A stretch of 64,000 nt of DNA, from assembly GCF_010993955.1 (NCBI RefSeq), contig NZ_WIXL01000004.1:1-64000 (forward strand), read 5' to 3'. Below, piece after piece: positions 29,751-38,688 of the stretch. Positions within the stretch are counted from its first letter, which is position 1; every line of letters begins with the position of its first letter. The stretch comes from Oceanobacillus halotolerans. GTDB taxonomy: Bacteria > Bacillota > Bacilli > Bacillales > Amphibacillaceae. The notes beneath the pieces are model-generated. The model had not been told where the DNA came from, made no database searches, and worked only from the letters and a program-made list of their open reading frames with translations. A program made the position numbers and the translations under genes.

Positions 29751-29974
29751 ACCTGTTCTAACACCTCATAACTAATTTCCTCACAATTTAAGGTTTGACC
29801 ATTTACATCTACATAGGGAATTAACAGCTGATATTTTTCTAGCCAATCATCATTTGTATATATATCCCTTTCTTCTAATTCAAAAGGATAATCATGCTTT
29901 AACATAAGCAACAATGCTTTTGCATCCTCACATAATGAACAATTATCTTTTGTATAAAAAATGACGTTAACCAT
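29732..29974 (-). CDS. Glutaredoxin-family thiol-disulfide protein
   Basis: 80-residue thioredoxin-fold protein (DUF836/glutaredoxin-like) with the redox motif CSLC at residues 11-14 (FYTKDNCSLCEDAK) and the cis-Pro region LLIPYVDVNG. Likely a small cytoplasmic reductant or sensor. Its start overlaps the rpoN stop by eight bases, so it is translationally coupled to rpoN. Confidence 0.9.
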   Translation of the reverse strand: MVNVIFYTKDNCSLCEDAKALLLMLKHDYPFELEERDIYTNDDWLEKYQLLIPYVDVNGQTLNCEEISYEVLEQVLKDAQ

Positions 29975-31268
29975 TGGTATGTTTCCCCCTTTTTCGTTTC
30001 GTTGATGCTGGTATACGTAATTGCTCCCGGTATTTCATGACTGTTCGTCGTGCTATTTTAATGCCAAACTCTTTTGAAAGCCGTTGTTTAAGCGATTCAT
30101 CCGAAAATGGTTTAGTTTGATCCTCATGTTGAACCAGTTCTACAATTAATTGCTTTATCACAAACGCAGCAGTTGTTTTCCCATCTTTTTGTTTAATACC
30201 TGATTGTAAAAAGAAGTTTAAAGGAAAAATGCCATGCTTGGTTTGAACATACTTATGTTGAATCGTCCTACTAACCGTGGATACATGCAAATGAAGTTCC
30301 TGTGCAATTTCCTTTAGGGTTAACGGTTTTATCATAAATGGACCATGTAAAAAAAACAAGTTTTGCTTTTCTACAATTGTTTGTATGACAAGTTCCAATG
30401 AATGGCTTCGATAATGTATAGCATGTTTTAACCATTCGACTTGTTTTGACTTTTCTTTTAAATAGGTTGTTGTTTCCTGATCATCTGTACGAAGTGTGAG
30501 ATAATCTTTATTCAATTCAATGCTAGGAGAATTCCATTTATAAAATAAAATCTTACATTTTCCATTTTCCTCATCTATTTTGGCTTCAGGAACGATATAT
30601 GACGGCTCTTTATCAGTGAGGAATTGACCTGGTTTCGGATGACAAGATTTAATGTGGGTAATCATTTCAACTGCTTCTGACTCTGTTAAGGAGTAGTGAT
30701 CAACCATAGCACTTATGTCTTCTTCTGCAATCCAAGCTAAATGGTATTGGAGCATATCAGATAGAATGTTTTTGTTCACCTGTGTTTCATTTAATTGAAG
30801 CAAAATGCATTCTGCTAGGTTACGTGCACCAATACCAGCAGGGTCTAGCGATTGAAGCATTGTTAATGCCTTTTCAACTTGAGGAATAGAAGTATGGCAT
30901 AAATGAGCCCACATTTCTAAGGTTATATCCAAATATCCATCATCATCTAATGAATCAACACCAAATAAAATAAGGGATCTCATTTCCCTTTCAACATCAA
31001 GCATATAGACCTGATGCTTCAATTGATCATACATCGTTTCAGTTGCAGCATTTATCTCCCCAATATTTACGTCCTCTACACGGTTCACTTTATAGTTTTC
31101 AAAACCATCACCAACATGAATGTCTTCAATAAGTGGGTTATCCTTAGCTACCTCTTTCACATATTCAATTAGCTCAACACTTGAAAATTGAAGTAAATGA
31201 ATCGCCTGAATCAGCGATTGATTCATTTTTCGCTGTAATGTTTGTTCTTGAGCAAGTTTTGGCCTCAT
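29967..31268 (-). CDS. rpoN: RNA polymerase sigma-54 factor
   Basis: Sigma-54 (SigL) directs RNA polymerase to -12/-24 promoters and needs an enhancer-binding activator. About 433 residues: N-terminal activator-interacting region (LQRKMNQSLIQAIHLLQFS), core-binding domain (DPAGIGARNLAECILLQL), helix-turn-helix (TLKEIAQELHLHVSTVSRT) and the C-terminal RpoN box ARRTVMKYREQL. The ATG at 31268 follows AGAGGGGTAATTTC; the longer frame to 31337 has no site. No sigma-54 activator is encoded in the window. Confidence 0.95.
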   Translation of the reverse strand: MRPKLAQEQTLQRKMNQSLIQAIHLLQFSSVELIEYVKEVAKDNPLIEDIHVGDGFENYKVNRVEDVNIGEINAATETMYDQLKHQVYMLDVEREMRSLILFGVDSLDDDGYLDITLEMWAHLCHTSIPQVEKALTMLQSLDPAGIGARNLAECILLQLNETQVNKNILSDMLQYHLAWIAEEDISAMVDHYSLTESEAVEMITHIKSCHPKPGQFLTDKEPSYIVPEAKIDEENGKCKILFYKWNSPSIELNKDYLTLRTDDQETTTYLKEKSKQVEWLKHAIHYRSHSLELVIQTIVEKQNLFFLHGPFMIKPLTLKEIAQELHLHVSTVSRTIQHKYVQTKHGIFPLNFFLQSGIKQKDGKTTAAFVIKQLIVELVQHEDQTKPFSDESLKQRLSKEFGIKIARRTVMKYREQLRIPASTKRKRGKHTNG

Positions 31269-31490
31269 GAAATTACCCCTCTTACTATCGAAATAAACTA
31301 CCTTTATTTTGCCATATTTTCTTTTAATGCGCACCATCCATTTATTGGCTTAGAGGCCATGTCTTCCAACATGTTACAGATTTTTGAACAAAACAGACTG
31401 ATCCTTATTGTTTGTGTGATGTTTGTCACACTTAGGTGTGTTTTACCAATTTATAATGAAAGTAACTTAAGAGAAATAAGGTGAGATGGT

Positions 31491-31988
31491 ATGAGTTGGC
31501 AATTACATCAAATCGTTTTAAGTATCCACATTCTCTTAGCAATCACATGGGTTGGCGGTATTTTATTTATTGGTTGGGGGGTCTATCCTGTAGCAAAAAA
31601 ACTTGCATATAAAGAGCAGCAACTATTTTTTCAAATGCTAATGAAGCACACCCATTGGATCTTTTCGCTTGCAGGATTTGGTGTGATCGGAACAGGGATC
31701 ATACTGGGAACTGTACTAGGACCACTTGATTCATGGCATGATGTGTGGAATACCAGGTATGGAACTATTTGGGTTACAGCATTATTGGTTGCACTGTTTA
31801 CGCTAGCATGGGGGGTTTTCGTAGGTTATAGACAATCGATGAAAGTCTTCCGAGATAATACATTATGGGAAAACGCGACTAGAGGCAACACCAAAGCCTT
31901 AAACAAAGCTATGATGCTGACGACCATCTTAGAATCAGTAGAGGTAATTGGCTTTCTAATTTTACTTGGTAGCATGATGGCATTTTAA
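31491..31988 (+). CDS. CopD-like integral membrane protein
   Basis: 165-residue protein with four hydrophobic segments. The first carries HILLAITWVGGILFIGW, and a His-containing second segment follows (MLMKHTHWIFSLAGFG), resembling CopD/DUF2269-type membrane proteins that may bind haem or copper. It is followed 15 bases later by the UbiA prenyltransferase gene on the same strand, so an operon is likely. Function unproven. Confidence 0.72.
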   Translation: MSWQLHQIVLSIHILLAITWVGGILFIGWGVYPVAKKLAYKEQQLFFQMLMKHTHWIFSLAGFGVIGTGIILGTVLGPLDSWHDVWNTRYGTIWVTALLVALFTLAWGVFVGYRQSMKVFRDNTLWENATRGNTKALNKAMMLTTILESVEVIGFLILLGSMMAF

Positions 31989-32003
31989 TTAGGAGGGGTA
32001 TAA

Positions 32004-32933
32004 ATGTATACAAAAAAAGCAACGATACCCGTGAATATACAGCCTCAGACATATTATTTTCGATTCTCTTGGATTCAGTTAATTCGCCCGCTAACGTTAA
32101 CTGGTACGGTTAGTCCGATTTTGGCTGGCACTATTTTAGCAGTATACCAAGGTACTATTCAATTTCATTTATTTATTGTGTTACTCTTCGCTTGTTTATG
32201 TATACAAGCAGCTACGAATATGTTAAACGATTATTTTGATTTTCGTAATGGGCAAGATCTTGATAAATGGTTTACTAAGAGTCAACGGATCACAACACAT
32301 CATCCACCACATCATCTTATTCCAGCAGTTGCTAGTGTTTTGCTTGTAATAGCAATTATAGTGGGAGCATGGCTGGCTTTTCATACGAATCCTTGGATTA
32401 TAATGGTAGGAATTATCGGTATACTGGCAGGAATCTATTACTCTCGTGGTTCACACTCCTTATCATCATTAGGACTAGGTGAAACAACTGCTGCCATTTT
32501 TCTCGGGTTTGTACCAGGAATACTAGCATATACTATACAAGGAAATGCTATTGACTTAGACATCATTATCCTTTCCATCCCTTTTGCTTTATTAATTACT
32601 ACGATGATTTTAACTAATAATATTCGTGATATAGAAAAAGACCAATCGTTTCGTCATACAGTACCCATTCGTATTGGGAAACGAAATGCTATTCGTCTTC
32701 TTACAACTATACTGGTACTTACCTATTTAACCGTTCTTATATTGATATTATTGCAACAACTACCGTGGACAACAGCAATGATGATTTTGGCATTGCCTAT
32801 AGCCACGAAACTTCGCTGGTCATTTCGAAAAGAAGCAGATCGAATGGAACAAATTAGTGCTATGAAATTTGCTGCTTGGCATAATTGGGTATTTAGTCTA
32901 CTTTTTATCACTGGTTTATTAGTCAGTTTATAA
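32004..32933 (+). CDS. UbiA-family prenyltransferase (MenA-like)
   Basis: Membrane prenyltransferase of 309 residues with about eight to nine helices. The two Asp-rich sites are NDYFDFRNGQD and NNIRDIEKD. Members attach a polyprenyl chain to dihydroxynaphthoate, hydroxybenzoate or haem. Closest in pattern to MenA-type enzymes, but the first motif lacks the full NDxxDxxxD. Good AGGAGGGG site. Pairing with the CopD-like gene is suggestive of quinone or haem metabolism; not proven. Confidence 0.85.
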   Translation: MYTKKATIPVNIQPQTYYFRFSWIQLIRPLTLTGTVSPILAGTILAVYQGTIQFHLFIVLLFACLCIQAATNMLNDYFDFRNGQDLDKWFTKSQRITTHHPPHHLIPAVASVLLVIAIIVGAWLAFHTNPWIIMVGIIGILAGIYYSRGSHSLSSLGLGETTAAIFLGFVPGILAYTIQGNAIDLDIIILSIPFALLITTMILTNNIRDIEKDQSFRHTVPIRIGKRNAIRLLTTILVLTYLTVLILILLQQLPWTTAMMILALPIATKLRWSFRKEADRMEQISAMKFAAWHNWVFSLLFITGLLVSL

Positions 32934-32973
32934 AAAGAGCTAAGGTACATCATAAGTGTATCCTAGCTCTTTT
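32933..32973. terminator. Bidirectional terminator (UbiA / methyltransferase)
   Basis: AAAAGAGCTAAGGTA / TATCCTAGCTCTTTT stem between convergent genes. Confidence 0.88.
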
Positions 32974-33664
32974 GCACACGATAAACATAATATTGTAACC
33001 GATCTGCATATTTTTCTGTAACAAGTTGATGCTGGTCCCAAATGTCATATAAAGCTGGATCAATTGTGTTAGATAGCATAAATTCTGGTGTGTCGTTTAT
33101 ATTTTTGGCCATTATACTTTCAACATTAAGAAATCCTGCATCTTTAAATAATTGAATCCATTCTTCTTTAGTTGGAACCCTACTGATAGCATAAATATCT
33201 TGTAATACATCCATCTCTTGCTGCGATAAAACTTGTTTTGCCGTCATTTCGTGGGCTAATACTATTCCATCATCCTTTAGTAGACGTGCATATTCCTTTA
33301 CTACCTTTTGGATATTGGTAAAAATCGTAACAGATTCTGCAATAATGATATCAAATGTATTGGAAGGCAAAGATGTACCTTCTATATTTTCCTCTCGTAT
33401 TTCAATATTGAGGTTCCCCTCTTTGAAACGTTGGCATGCTTTTTCAATCATAATTGGATGTTGATCAATGGCAGTAACCGAACAGCCAAAGTCTTTTTGT
33501 AGAAAGGCGGCTGTTTGCCCTGTTCCACATCCTGCATCTAATACATGGCTATCCCTCGTAATTGGAATATGCTTTAGCAATTCTTTTGTAAACGACATTC
33601 CACCTGGATGGGCACCTCCGACTCCAAAATAAGCTAAAAAGTCCTGGTAGGTATAACTCATCAT
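32963..33664 (-). CDS. Class I SAM-dependent methyltransferase
   Basis: 233 residues. SAM-binding motif I VLDAGCGTGQTAAFL, acidic motif II VTAIDQHP and the DIIIAESV segment (motif IV) show a class I small-molecule methyltransferase fold. The N-terminus (YQDFLAYFGVGGAHPGG) resembles a group of uncharacterised Bacillus methyltransferases. Single gene. Substrate unknown. Confidence 0.9.
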   Translation of the reverse strand: MMSYTYQDFLAYFGVGGAHPGGMSFTKELLKHIPITRDSHVLDAGCGTGQTAAFLQKDFGCSVTAIDQHPIMIEKACQRFKEGNLNIEIREENIEGTSLPSNTFDIIIAESVTIFTNIQKVVKEYARLLKDDGIVLAHEMTAKQVLSQQEMDVLQDIYAISRVPTKEEWIQLFKDAGFLNVESIMAKNINDTPEFMLSNTIDPALYDIWDQHQLVTEKYADRLQYYVYRVQKS

Positions 33665-33746
33665 CTATCTCTCCTAAAAACATTAACATTTTATATACTT
33701 TATGATGGCATGAAGATACTAGTTCTTAGGTCGCGAAAGGCCTTTA

Positions 33747-34061
33747 TTACTCTAGTGCACGTAGCCCAACAGCTCCCATAATAATACACATTAAAAAGAA
33801 AAGACGTTTATAATCTGCTGGTTCCCTAAAAAGAAGAATTCCCATTAACACCGTACCAGCGGCTCCAAATCCAGTCCAGACAGCATATGCCGTCCCTAAT
33901 GGAATATCTCGCATTGCAAGAGACAAAAAACTCAAGCCAAACATAAAGGACAAGATGACCATCAATAACCACCGAATTTTTTTGGTTCTTATGTAAAGAT
34001 TGATAAAAAACACACCAGCAATTTCCCCAAAACTTGCAATAAATAAGTGTACCCAAGCCAT
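33747..34061 (-). CDS. ykkD: SMR-family efflux subunit YkkD
   Basis: 104-residue four-helix small multidrug resistance subunit. Conserved membrane Glu at about residue 13 (FIASFGEIAGVF) and the GTAYAVWTGFGAAGT motif. It pairs with the next gene upstream, the two overlapping by one base, as in B. subtilis ykkCD, whose products work together to export guanidine/cationic compounds. Confidence 0.9.
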   Translation of the reverse strand: MAWVHLFIASFGEIAGVFFINLYIRTKKIRWLLMVILSFMFGLSFLSLAMRDIPLGTAYAVWTGFGAAGTVLMGILLFREPADYKRLFFLMCIIMGAVGLRALE

Positions 34062-34402
34062 TAGACTTCCTCCTTACTCTTATGCGATACAACTTCCTTT
34101 GTTGTTATTTTAATTCCTATTACCCCTATTATAATAAGACTTATGAAAACCAATTTCGCAATAGAAAAGGAAGCATCAAAAATGAGAAAATCTAACAATA
34201 CAATACTAGCTGCTCCTAAACCAGTGAAAACAGCATAGACTGTCCCAGATGGTATATGTTCACATGCTTTAATAACAAGGTAAAAACTAAACACAATGGA
34301 TATTATAGTTCCGATCCATTCTAGCCATGAATCTGCATATTTTAAGCCAATGACCCAGAATACTTCCACCACTGCTGCTAGGAATACATATATCCAACCC
34401 AT
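34061..34402 (-). CDS. ykkC: SMR-family efflux subunit YkkC
   Basis: 113 residues, four helices, with VEVFWVIGLKYADSWLEW and SGTVYAVFTGLGAAS, very close in pattern to B. subtilis YkkC. Conserved Glu at about residue 13. The start has AAGGGGTG. Upstream I see only interspersed repeats and no guanidine-I (ykkC-type) riboswitch, which normally precedes this pair. Confidence 0.9.
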   Translation of the reverse strand: MGWIYVFLAAVVEVFWVIGLKYADSWLEWIGTIISIVFSFYLVIKACEHIPSGTVYAVFTGLGAASIVLLDFLIFDASFSIAKLVFISLIIIGVIGIKITTKEVVSHKSKEEV

Positions 34403-34424
34403 ATAAGCACCCCTTTTTTTAAAG

Positions 34425-34620
34425 ATCTTTTTTCGTTGTTATTTAACATCGTATCTTCTATATGATACTGCATAAATAGAGCCTTTGATTTCCGCTTCGG
34501 ACAGTCGCTTTCACCATGGGCATAAGTGCGACATCTTTTCAAACTTTACGTTTTCAGAGTGTCTTCTTTACCACGGACAGACGCTTTTAGCTTCCTCCGA
34601 TAAAAAGCGGAAGCGCCTTG
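34425..34620 (-). repeat. Partial family C end fused to family D GC-rich repeat
   Basis: TCGTTGTTATTTAACATCGT plus ATCTTCTATATGAT resembles the right end of family C in reverse; next comes TTCCGCTTCGGACAGTCGCT, family D material also seen near 52490-52560 and 62660-62760. Confidence 0.6.
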
Positions 34621-34621
34621 G

Positions 34622-34868
34622 TCACCCCCGATTAGAAAACTAGGCTTGTCGCCAAGTGGCGAAAGCCTTAGTTGCACTTATGCAGTAAGAACGTTTTGTT
34701 TCTTATCTGCCAAGCTTAAGACGAGCCTCGGCGTGGCGCTTTTTGCGCGTAATCAGGATTGACTTAAGACCTCGAGGGGGTAGGCGCTGTAGCTAGACAC
34801 TGGAAGAAAACCACTTCCTGTGGGGTCTTCGGACACGTGCTGTTCCTGCAGGAGTCGACTGCCCTAGT
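34622..34868 (+). repeat. Repeat family E (Bacillaceae-type intergenic repeat), copy 1
   Basis: Contains the CCAAGTGGCGAAAGCCTTAG hairpin, TCTGCCAAGCTTAAG, GAGCCTCGGCGTGGCG and ACTTAAGACCTCGAGGGGGT. Matches, in reverse, 52200-52450, and in part 40346-40436. Elements of this type are common in Bacillaceae genomes. The region 34403-35078 otherwise holds no gene. Confidence 0.8.
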
Positions 34869-35078
34869 CATGAAGATTTATACTAAAAAAAACAATAGTT
34901 CTGCCTTTTTTAAACAATCCACCCTATTTTAGCATATTTACAAATGAATTACTGATCTATCGATTAGAAGAACGTTCATGGAAAGTTCACACATGAAATG
35001 AAGACCAGTGTTATAATTTGGGTGAAATTAATTTTAAATATAGCTATAATGACAATACATAGTACATGGAGGCATGAT

Positions 35079-35651
35079 ATGATGAAATATAGTCAGGTAT
35101 TACTATTTACAGTTCTTCTATTTCTTGTCGGTTGTGGAGATGAAATTGAAACCAATATGGATGAACAAGTTTCAGATTTTGAGTTTACTACACAAGACAA
35201 TGAGACACTTAGTAATAAAGATTTAGAAGGAGAATGGTGGGTAGCAGATTTTATATTTACAAACTGTGTAACGGTATGTTTACCAATGACAACAAACATG
35301 GCTGAATTGCAGAATAAAATGACACAAGAAGGAATTGATGCACAACTCGTATCCTTCAGTGTTGATCCAGACTACGATACTCCGGAAGTATTAAAAGATT
35401 ATGCAGCACAATATGGTGCAGACTTATCAAACTGGAGCTTTTTAACTGGATATGACTTTGAAACCATAAAAGAATTCTCGATTAAAAGCTTTAAATCAAT
35501 AGTGCAGGAGGACCCTAGCTCTGATCAAGTCACACATGGAACTGGCTTCTTCTTAGTTAATCCTGAAGGAAACATTATTAAAAAGTATGATGGTAGAACG
35601 TCATCTGAAATGGACACAATTGTAGAAGATCTCAAAAAAGTAACGTCTTAA
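35079..35651 (+). CDS. SCO1/SenC-family copper-binding lipoprotein
   Basis: Membrane-anchored thioredoxin-fold protein (like B. subtilis YpmQ/BsSco) needed to build the CuA centre of cytochrome c oxidase. A lipobox-type signal ends LLFLVGCGDE; the copper motif CVTVC (in FTNCVTVCLPM) and the distal His in THGTGFFLVNPEG are present. About 190 residues from the ATG at 35079, which has GGAGG six bases ahead; the long frame from 34998 adds a meaningless leader. Monocistronic with a terminator. Confidence 0.92.
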   Translation: MMKYSQVLLFTVLLFLVGCGDEIETNMDEQVSDFEFTTQDNETLSNKDLEGEWWVADFIFTNCVTVCLPMTTNMAELQNKMTQEGIDAQLVSFSVDPDYDTPEVLKDYAAQYGADLSNWSFLTGYDFETIKEFSIKSFKSIVQEDPSSDQVTHGTGFFLVNPEGNIIKKYDGRTSSEMDTIVEDLKKVTS

Positions 35652-35667
35652 TTATATGATCGATAAT

Positions 35668-35698
35668 AAAGGATTTCCTACTAAGGAAATCCTTTTTA
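35668..35698 (+). terminator. Terminator of SCO gene
   Basis: AAAGGATTTCCT / AGGAAATCCTTT stem with a four-base loop and T run, between convergent genes. Confidence 0.9.
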
Positions 35699-35700
35699 AA

Positions 35701-36138
35701 TTAACCATCAATAACTGTTTTCGGCTTCCGCACAAGTGCCATAATACCTGCAATTAAGTAAAAGATACCTGGGAATATTCCAGCACCAAAGCTTACAAGC
35801 GCCGCAACAACAGCTGTAACAATCAGTATAATACCTGCTGCTTTCGGCTTTTTATTTCCTTTTAAGAAGATCATGGAAAGGATCCCTAATGCAACAGATG
35901 CAAATGCAGTGATTGTTAGCACTAATCCACCTGTTCCGATAGCATCCATCATTATACCTAAATCCCCTTCAAAATCACTCATGGATAAATTGGGATCTTG
36001 AGCTACCCCTTCTTCTAAACTTTGCTGTATAAGGTCTTCATTTCCTTGTAGCCAAATCATAAATGCACCAAATGCGCCAAAAATAGCATACACTACTGCA
36101 CCAATAATGCTTAATACAACCTCACCAGTACGATTCAT
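35701..36138 (-). CDS. DUF4064 membrane protein
   Basis: 145 residues with an N-terminal helix, an acidic extracellular loop (QGNEDLIQQSLEEGVAQDP), and three further hydrophobic segments. Pattern matches the DUF4064 family of Firmicute membrane proteins of unknown function. Convergent with the SCO gene; AGGAGG site ahead of the start. Confidence 0.8.
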   Translation of the reverse strand: MNRTGEVVLSIIGAVVYAIFGAFGAFMIWLQGNEDLIQQSLEEGVAQDPNLSMSDFEGDLGIMMDAIGTGGLVLTITAFASVALGILSMIFLKGNKKPKAAGIILIVTAVVAALVSFGAGIFPGIFYLIAGIMALVRKPKTVIDG

Positions 36139-36283
36139 TGTCTACATCCTCCTATTCTTCCCCTGTACATTCATTACGTTAATACTATAACATAGTCAAA
36201 TTGTATGACAATAATGAAAATATATTTCCTTATTTAAGCATATTAATTAACAAATGGCTATTTCTAAAAGATTATTGCCTTTT

Positions 36284-36422
36284 CCAGTATAAAGCTTAAC
36301 TCATTCAGTGGGGGTTTTCCCTAATCCCCCACCGAATCCTAGTTGAACTTATCTCACTTTTACTGGCAGTTATCCCCCACTTATACTTGAAGTGGGGGAT
36401 AACTGCCAGTTAACACGTGATA
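36284..36422 (+). repeat. Family F palindromic repeat with 21-bp perfect stem, copy 1
   Basis: A 21-bp perfect stem (36362-36382 with 36390-36410, seven-base loop) begins ACTGGCAGTTATCCCCCACT. Upstream, GTGGGGG / CCCCCAC (36308-36332) forms a second hairpin. A diverged copy lies at 55393-55547. Confidence 0.85.
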
Positions 36423-36593
36423 AATCTTAATGAATAGTTGATCTATGATGCGCAGTAACTGTTTAGCATTGCTTCCTTCATTCTTTATAAAGAGGGTGCT
36501 AGACTTTTGCTGTGGAAAACACTCGCTTTCACTATGGGCACAAGGGCAACATCCGTTCAACAATAGTAATGATTAAATTGAGTGCAGCATAAC

Positions 36594-36770
36594 TTAGCGG
36601 AGGAAAAACACGAAGACTCCTGCGGGAAGTAGGAGATCGGTGAGACCCCACAGAGCGCTAGCCCGAGGAGGCTCACCCTCCCCGCGGTAAAGTAGACACT
36701 GTGAAAACGAACAGTTTGAACAGATGTCGCACTTATGCCCCTGGTGAAAGCGTAGTGTTTTTCCGTAGCG
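36594..36770. repeat. Family D GC-rich hairpin repeat
   Basis: GCGGAGGAAAAACACGAAGA, CTCCTGCGGGAAG, GAGGAGGCTCACC and AAAGCGTAGTGTTTTTCCG recur near 52019-52130, 62643-62770 and 63204-63330. Matches the common Bacillaceae GC-rich intergenic repeat type; ends can pair (GGAAAAACAC / GTGTTTTTCC). Confidence 0.75.
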
Positions 36771-36859
36771 AAGCTATGTGCATATCCTAACTACTGCACA
36801 TTATATAGATTATGCAACATAAGAAAACAACAAAGTATTCGTAAAGGGCCTAACAAAAA

Positions 36860-36896
36860 AAACAGTGGTTCCCCTTTTCTGGAAGAACCACTGTTT
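36860..36896 (-). terminator. Terminator of peptide-binding protein gene
   Basis: Perfect 12-bp stem AAACAGTGGTTC / GAACCACTGTTT just past the stop codon. Confidence 0.9.
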
Positions 36897-36901
36897 GTAC
36901 A

Positions 36902-38491
36902 CTACTCCCCTACTGTCACATCTCGCAGGAATGGAAAGCTGCTTGGATATTGGAAAAATCCTTCTACATCTTCACGCAAGCCAGCTAATAATACAGAATG
37001 ATAAAGCGGTACAATTGGTGCTTTATCAACAATTAATTGTTGCGCCTCTTCATAAAGCTGTAATCGCTCCTCTTCATCCGTTGCCTTTCTTGCATCTTCT
37101 AATAATGCATCTATCTCATCATCTGCTAAGAAAGAACGATTACCTGGTGCTCCTGCATTCTCTGAATGAAACATTGGGTAGAGTCCATAATCAGCATCAA
37201 GGGTTACCGTACCCCAGCTTCCTACAAACATATCCATTTCACCATTCCCCGTCACTTCCAAATAGGCACCAGTTTCCATTGTCTCTATTTCTAACTCAAT
37301 GCCAACTTCTGCTAATTGCTGCTGGGCAATTTCTGCGGTGTCACTTGTTGTACGATCATGGGTTAGGATCGAGGCAGAAAATCCATCTGGGTAGCCAGCC
37401 TCTTCTAATAACCGTTTAGCCTCTTCTGGATCATAACCAATTGGTTCTACATCGTCACTATAACCAAAAACAGTCGGTGCTAATGGACCAATAGCTTCTA
37501 GTGCTACCCCATCTGTTACCCCTTCAATAATCTCTTGTTGATTAATTGCATACGAAACAGCTCTTCTCACACGTTCATCGTTAAACGGCTCAACCTGTGT
37601 ATTCATACCAATATAAGATAGACTAGCACTATCGGATTGTTTGACATATGTTTCTTCATTACTATCTACTCGCTCAATGTCGTTTGCATTTACTGGATAG
37701 ATAATATCTGCTTCATTGGTTTCTAACTCAGCAATTCGTGTCATATCCTCTGGTACCACTTTAAAGGTAACCGAATCCACTTTTGCTTCTTCTCCCCAAT
37801 AATCTTCATTTTTTACTAACGTAATGTATTCCCCATTTTCCCGCTCTTCATATTTAAAATATCCAGTTCCAGTTGGATTTTCATTCACATACGTAAATGG
37901 TTGTTCTCCATTTTCCATTGCTTCATAGTCAGCTTCTATCGCTTCTAAACTAATAATATGACCACCTGGATGTGCTAGATGTGATGGTAATGCGGAAAAT
38001 GGATATGCTGTTGTAATGTGCACAGTATATTCATCAATTACTTCAACTGATTCAATCATATCAAATAAAAACGCTAGGGAAGAACCAACTTCTGGATCCC
38101 GGACACGGTCTAGATTTGCTTTTACCACTTCAGCATTTAACTCAGATCCATCATGAAAAGTGACACCTTCTCTAACTTTCGCTTCCCACACGGTGTCTTC
38201 AATTTGTTCTAAACTTTCCGCTAAACCAGGCTCTATCTCTAAATCTGTGTTTAACTGTACAAGAGTGTCATACATTGCGTTCATCACATATAAAGAGTTA
38301 CCGTCATTTGCAGCATGTGGATCAAGTGAAACTGGATCTGACGCTAGGTCAACGGTTAATGAATGATCGGCAGTATCTGTATTTTCTGCGCTGTCTGTAT
38401 CCTCATTACCGTCTGTATCTGAATCACCAGCACAGGCAACGAGACCTATACTCAGAAATGTAATAAACATGAGTAACCAAAACTTTTTCAC
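36902..38491 (-). CDS. ABC transporter substrate-binding lipoprotein (peptide/glutathione type, SBP_bac_5)
   Basis: 529-residue extracellular solute-binding lipoprotein. The signal ends IGLVACAGDSD, with Cys20 as the lipid site, followed by a Thr/Asp/Glu-rich linker. The SBP_5 family fold is shown by LDPHAANDGNSLYVMNAMYD, VREGVTFHDGSELNAEVVKA and VRRAVSYAINQQEI. Family members bind oligopeptides, dipeptides, glutathione or nickel. No permease or ATPase genes are adjacent, so it is an orphan that must use a transporter encoded elsewhere. Confidence 0.93.
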   Translation of the reverse strand: MKKFWLLMFITFLSIGLVACAGDSDTDGNEDTDSAENTDTADHSLTVDLASDPVSLDPHAANDGNSLYVMNAMYDTLVQLNTDLEIEPGLAESLEQIEDTVWEAKVREGVTFHDGSELNAEVVKANLDRVRDPEVGSSLAFLFDMIESVEVIDEYTVHITTAYPFSALPSHLAHPGGHIISLEAIEADYEAMENGEQPFTYVNENPTGTGYFKYEERENGEYITLVKNEDYWGEEAKVDSVTFKVVPEDMTRIAELETNEADIIYPVNANDIERVDSNEETYVKQSDSASLSYIGMNTQVEPFNDERVRRAVSYAINQQEIIEGVTDGVALEAIGPLAPTVFGYSDDVEPIGYDPEEAKRLLEEAGYPDGFSASILTHDRTTSDTAEIAQQQLAEVGIELEIETMETGAYLEVTGNGEMDMFVGSWGTVTLDADYGLYPMFHSENAGAPGNRSFLADDEIDALLEDARKATDEEERLQLYEEAQQLIVDKAPIVPLYHSVLLAGLREDVEGFFQYPSSFPFLRDVTVGE

Positions 38492-38688
38492 TTAACTATT
38501 CCCCCATTCTTTTAATCCTGATAAAACAGGTAAGATTACTACCCATCAGTATTCTAATGCCTACCAATCCATGCGTCAACCATTTACTTCTAACCTTTTC
38601 TTCATTACAAAGCCGTTAACAACAATCATTTCATATTTCTAATTTATTAACAAATACTAAACATAGAACGAAGGAAAGGAGACTTAAG

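Larger units (their letters stand above)
36256..36853 (+). repeat. Repeat family C, composite copy with nested elements
   Basis: Left end GGCTATTTCTAAAAGATT, right end ATTATGCAACATAAGAAAAC plus AACAAAGTATTCG. Between them lie a family F palindrome (36284-36422) and a family D GC-rich hairpin element (36594-36770), indicating insertion of repeats into a repeat. Covers the whole gap between the DUF4064 and peptide-binding protein genes. Confidence 0.78.

Noticed and set aside
36239-36901. CRISPR array suspected from repeated hairpins
   Set aside because: Repeats are nested mobile-type elements with no regular repeat-spacer spacing.
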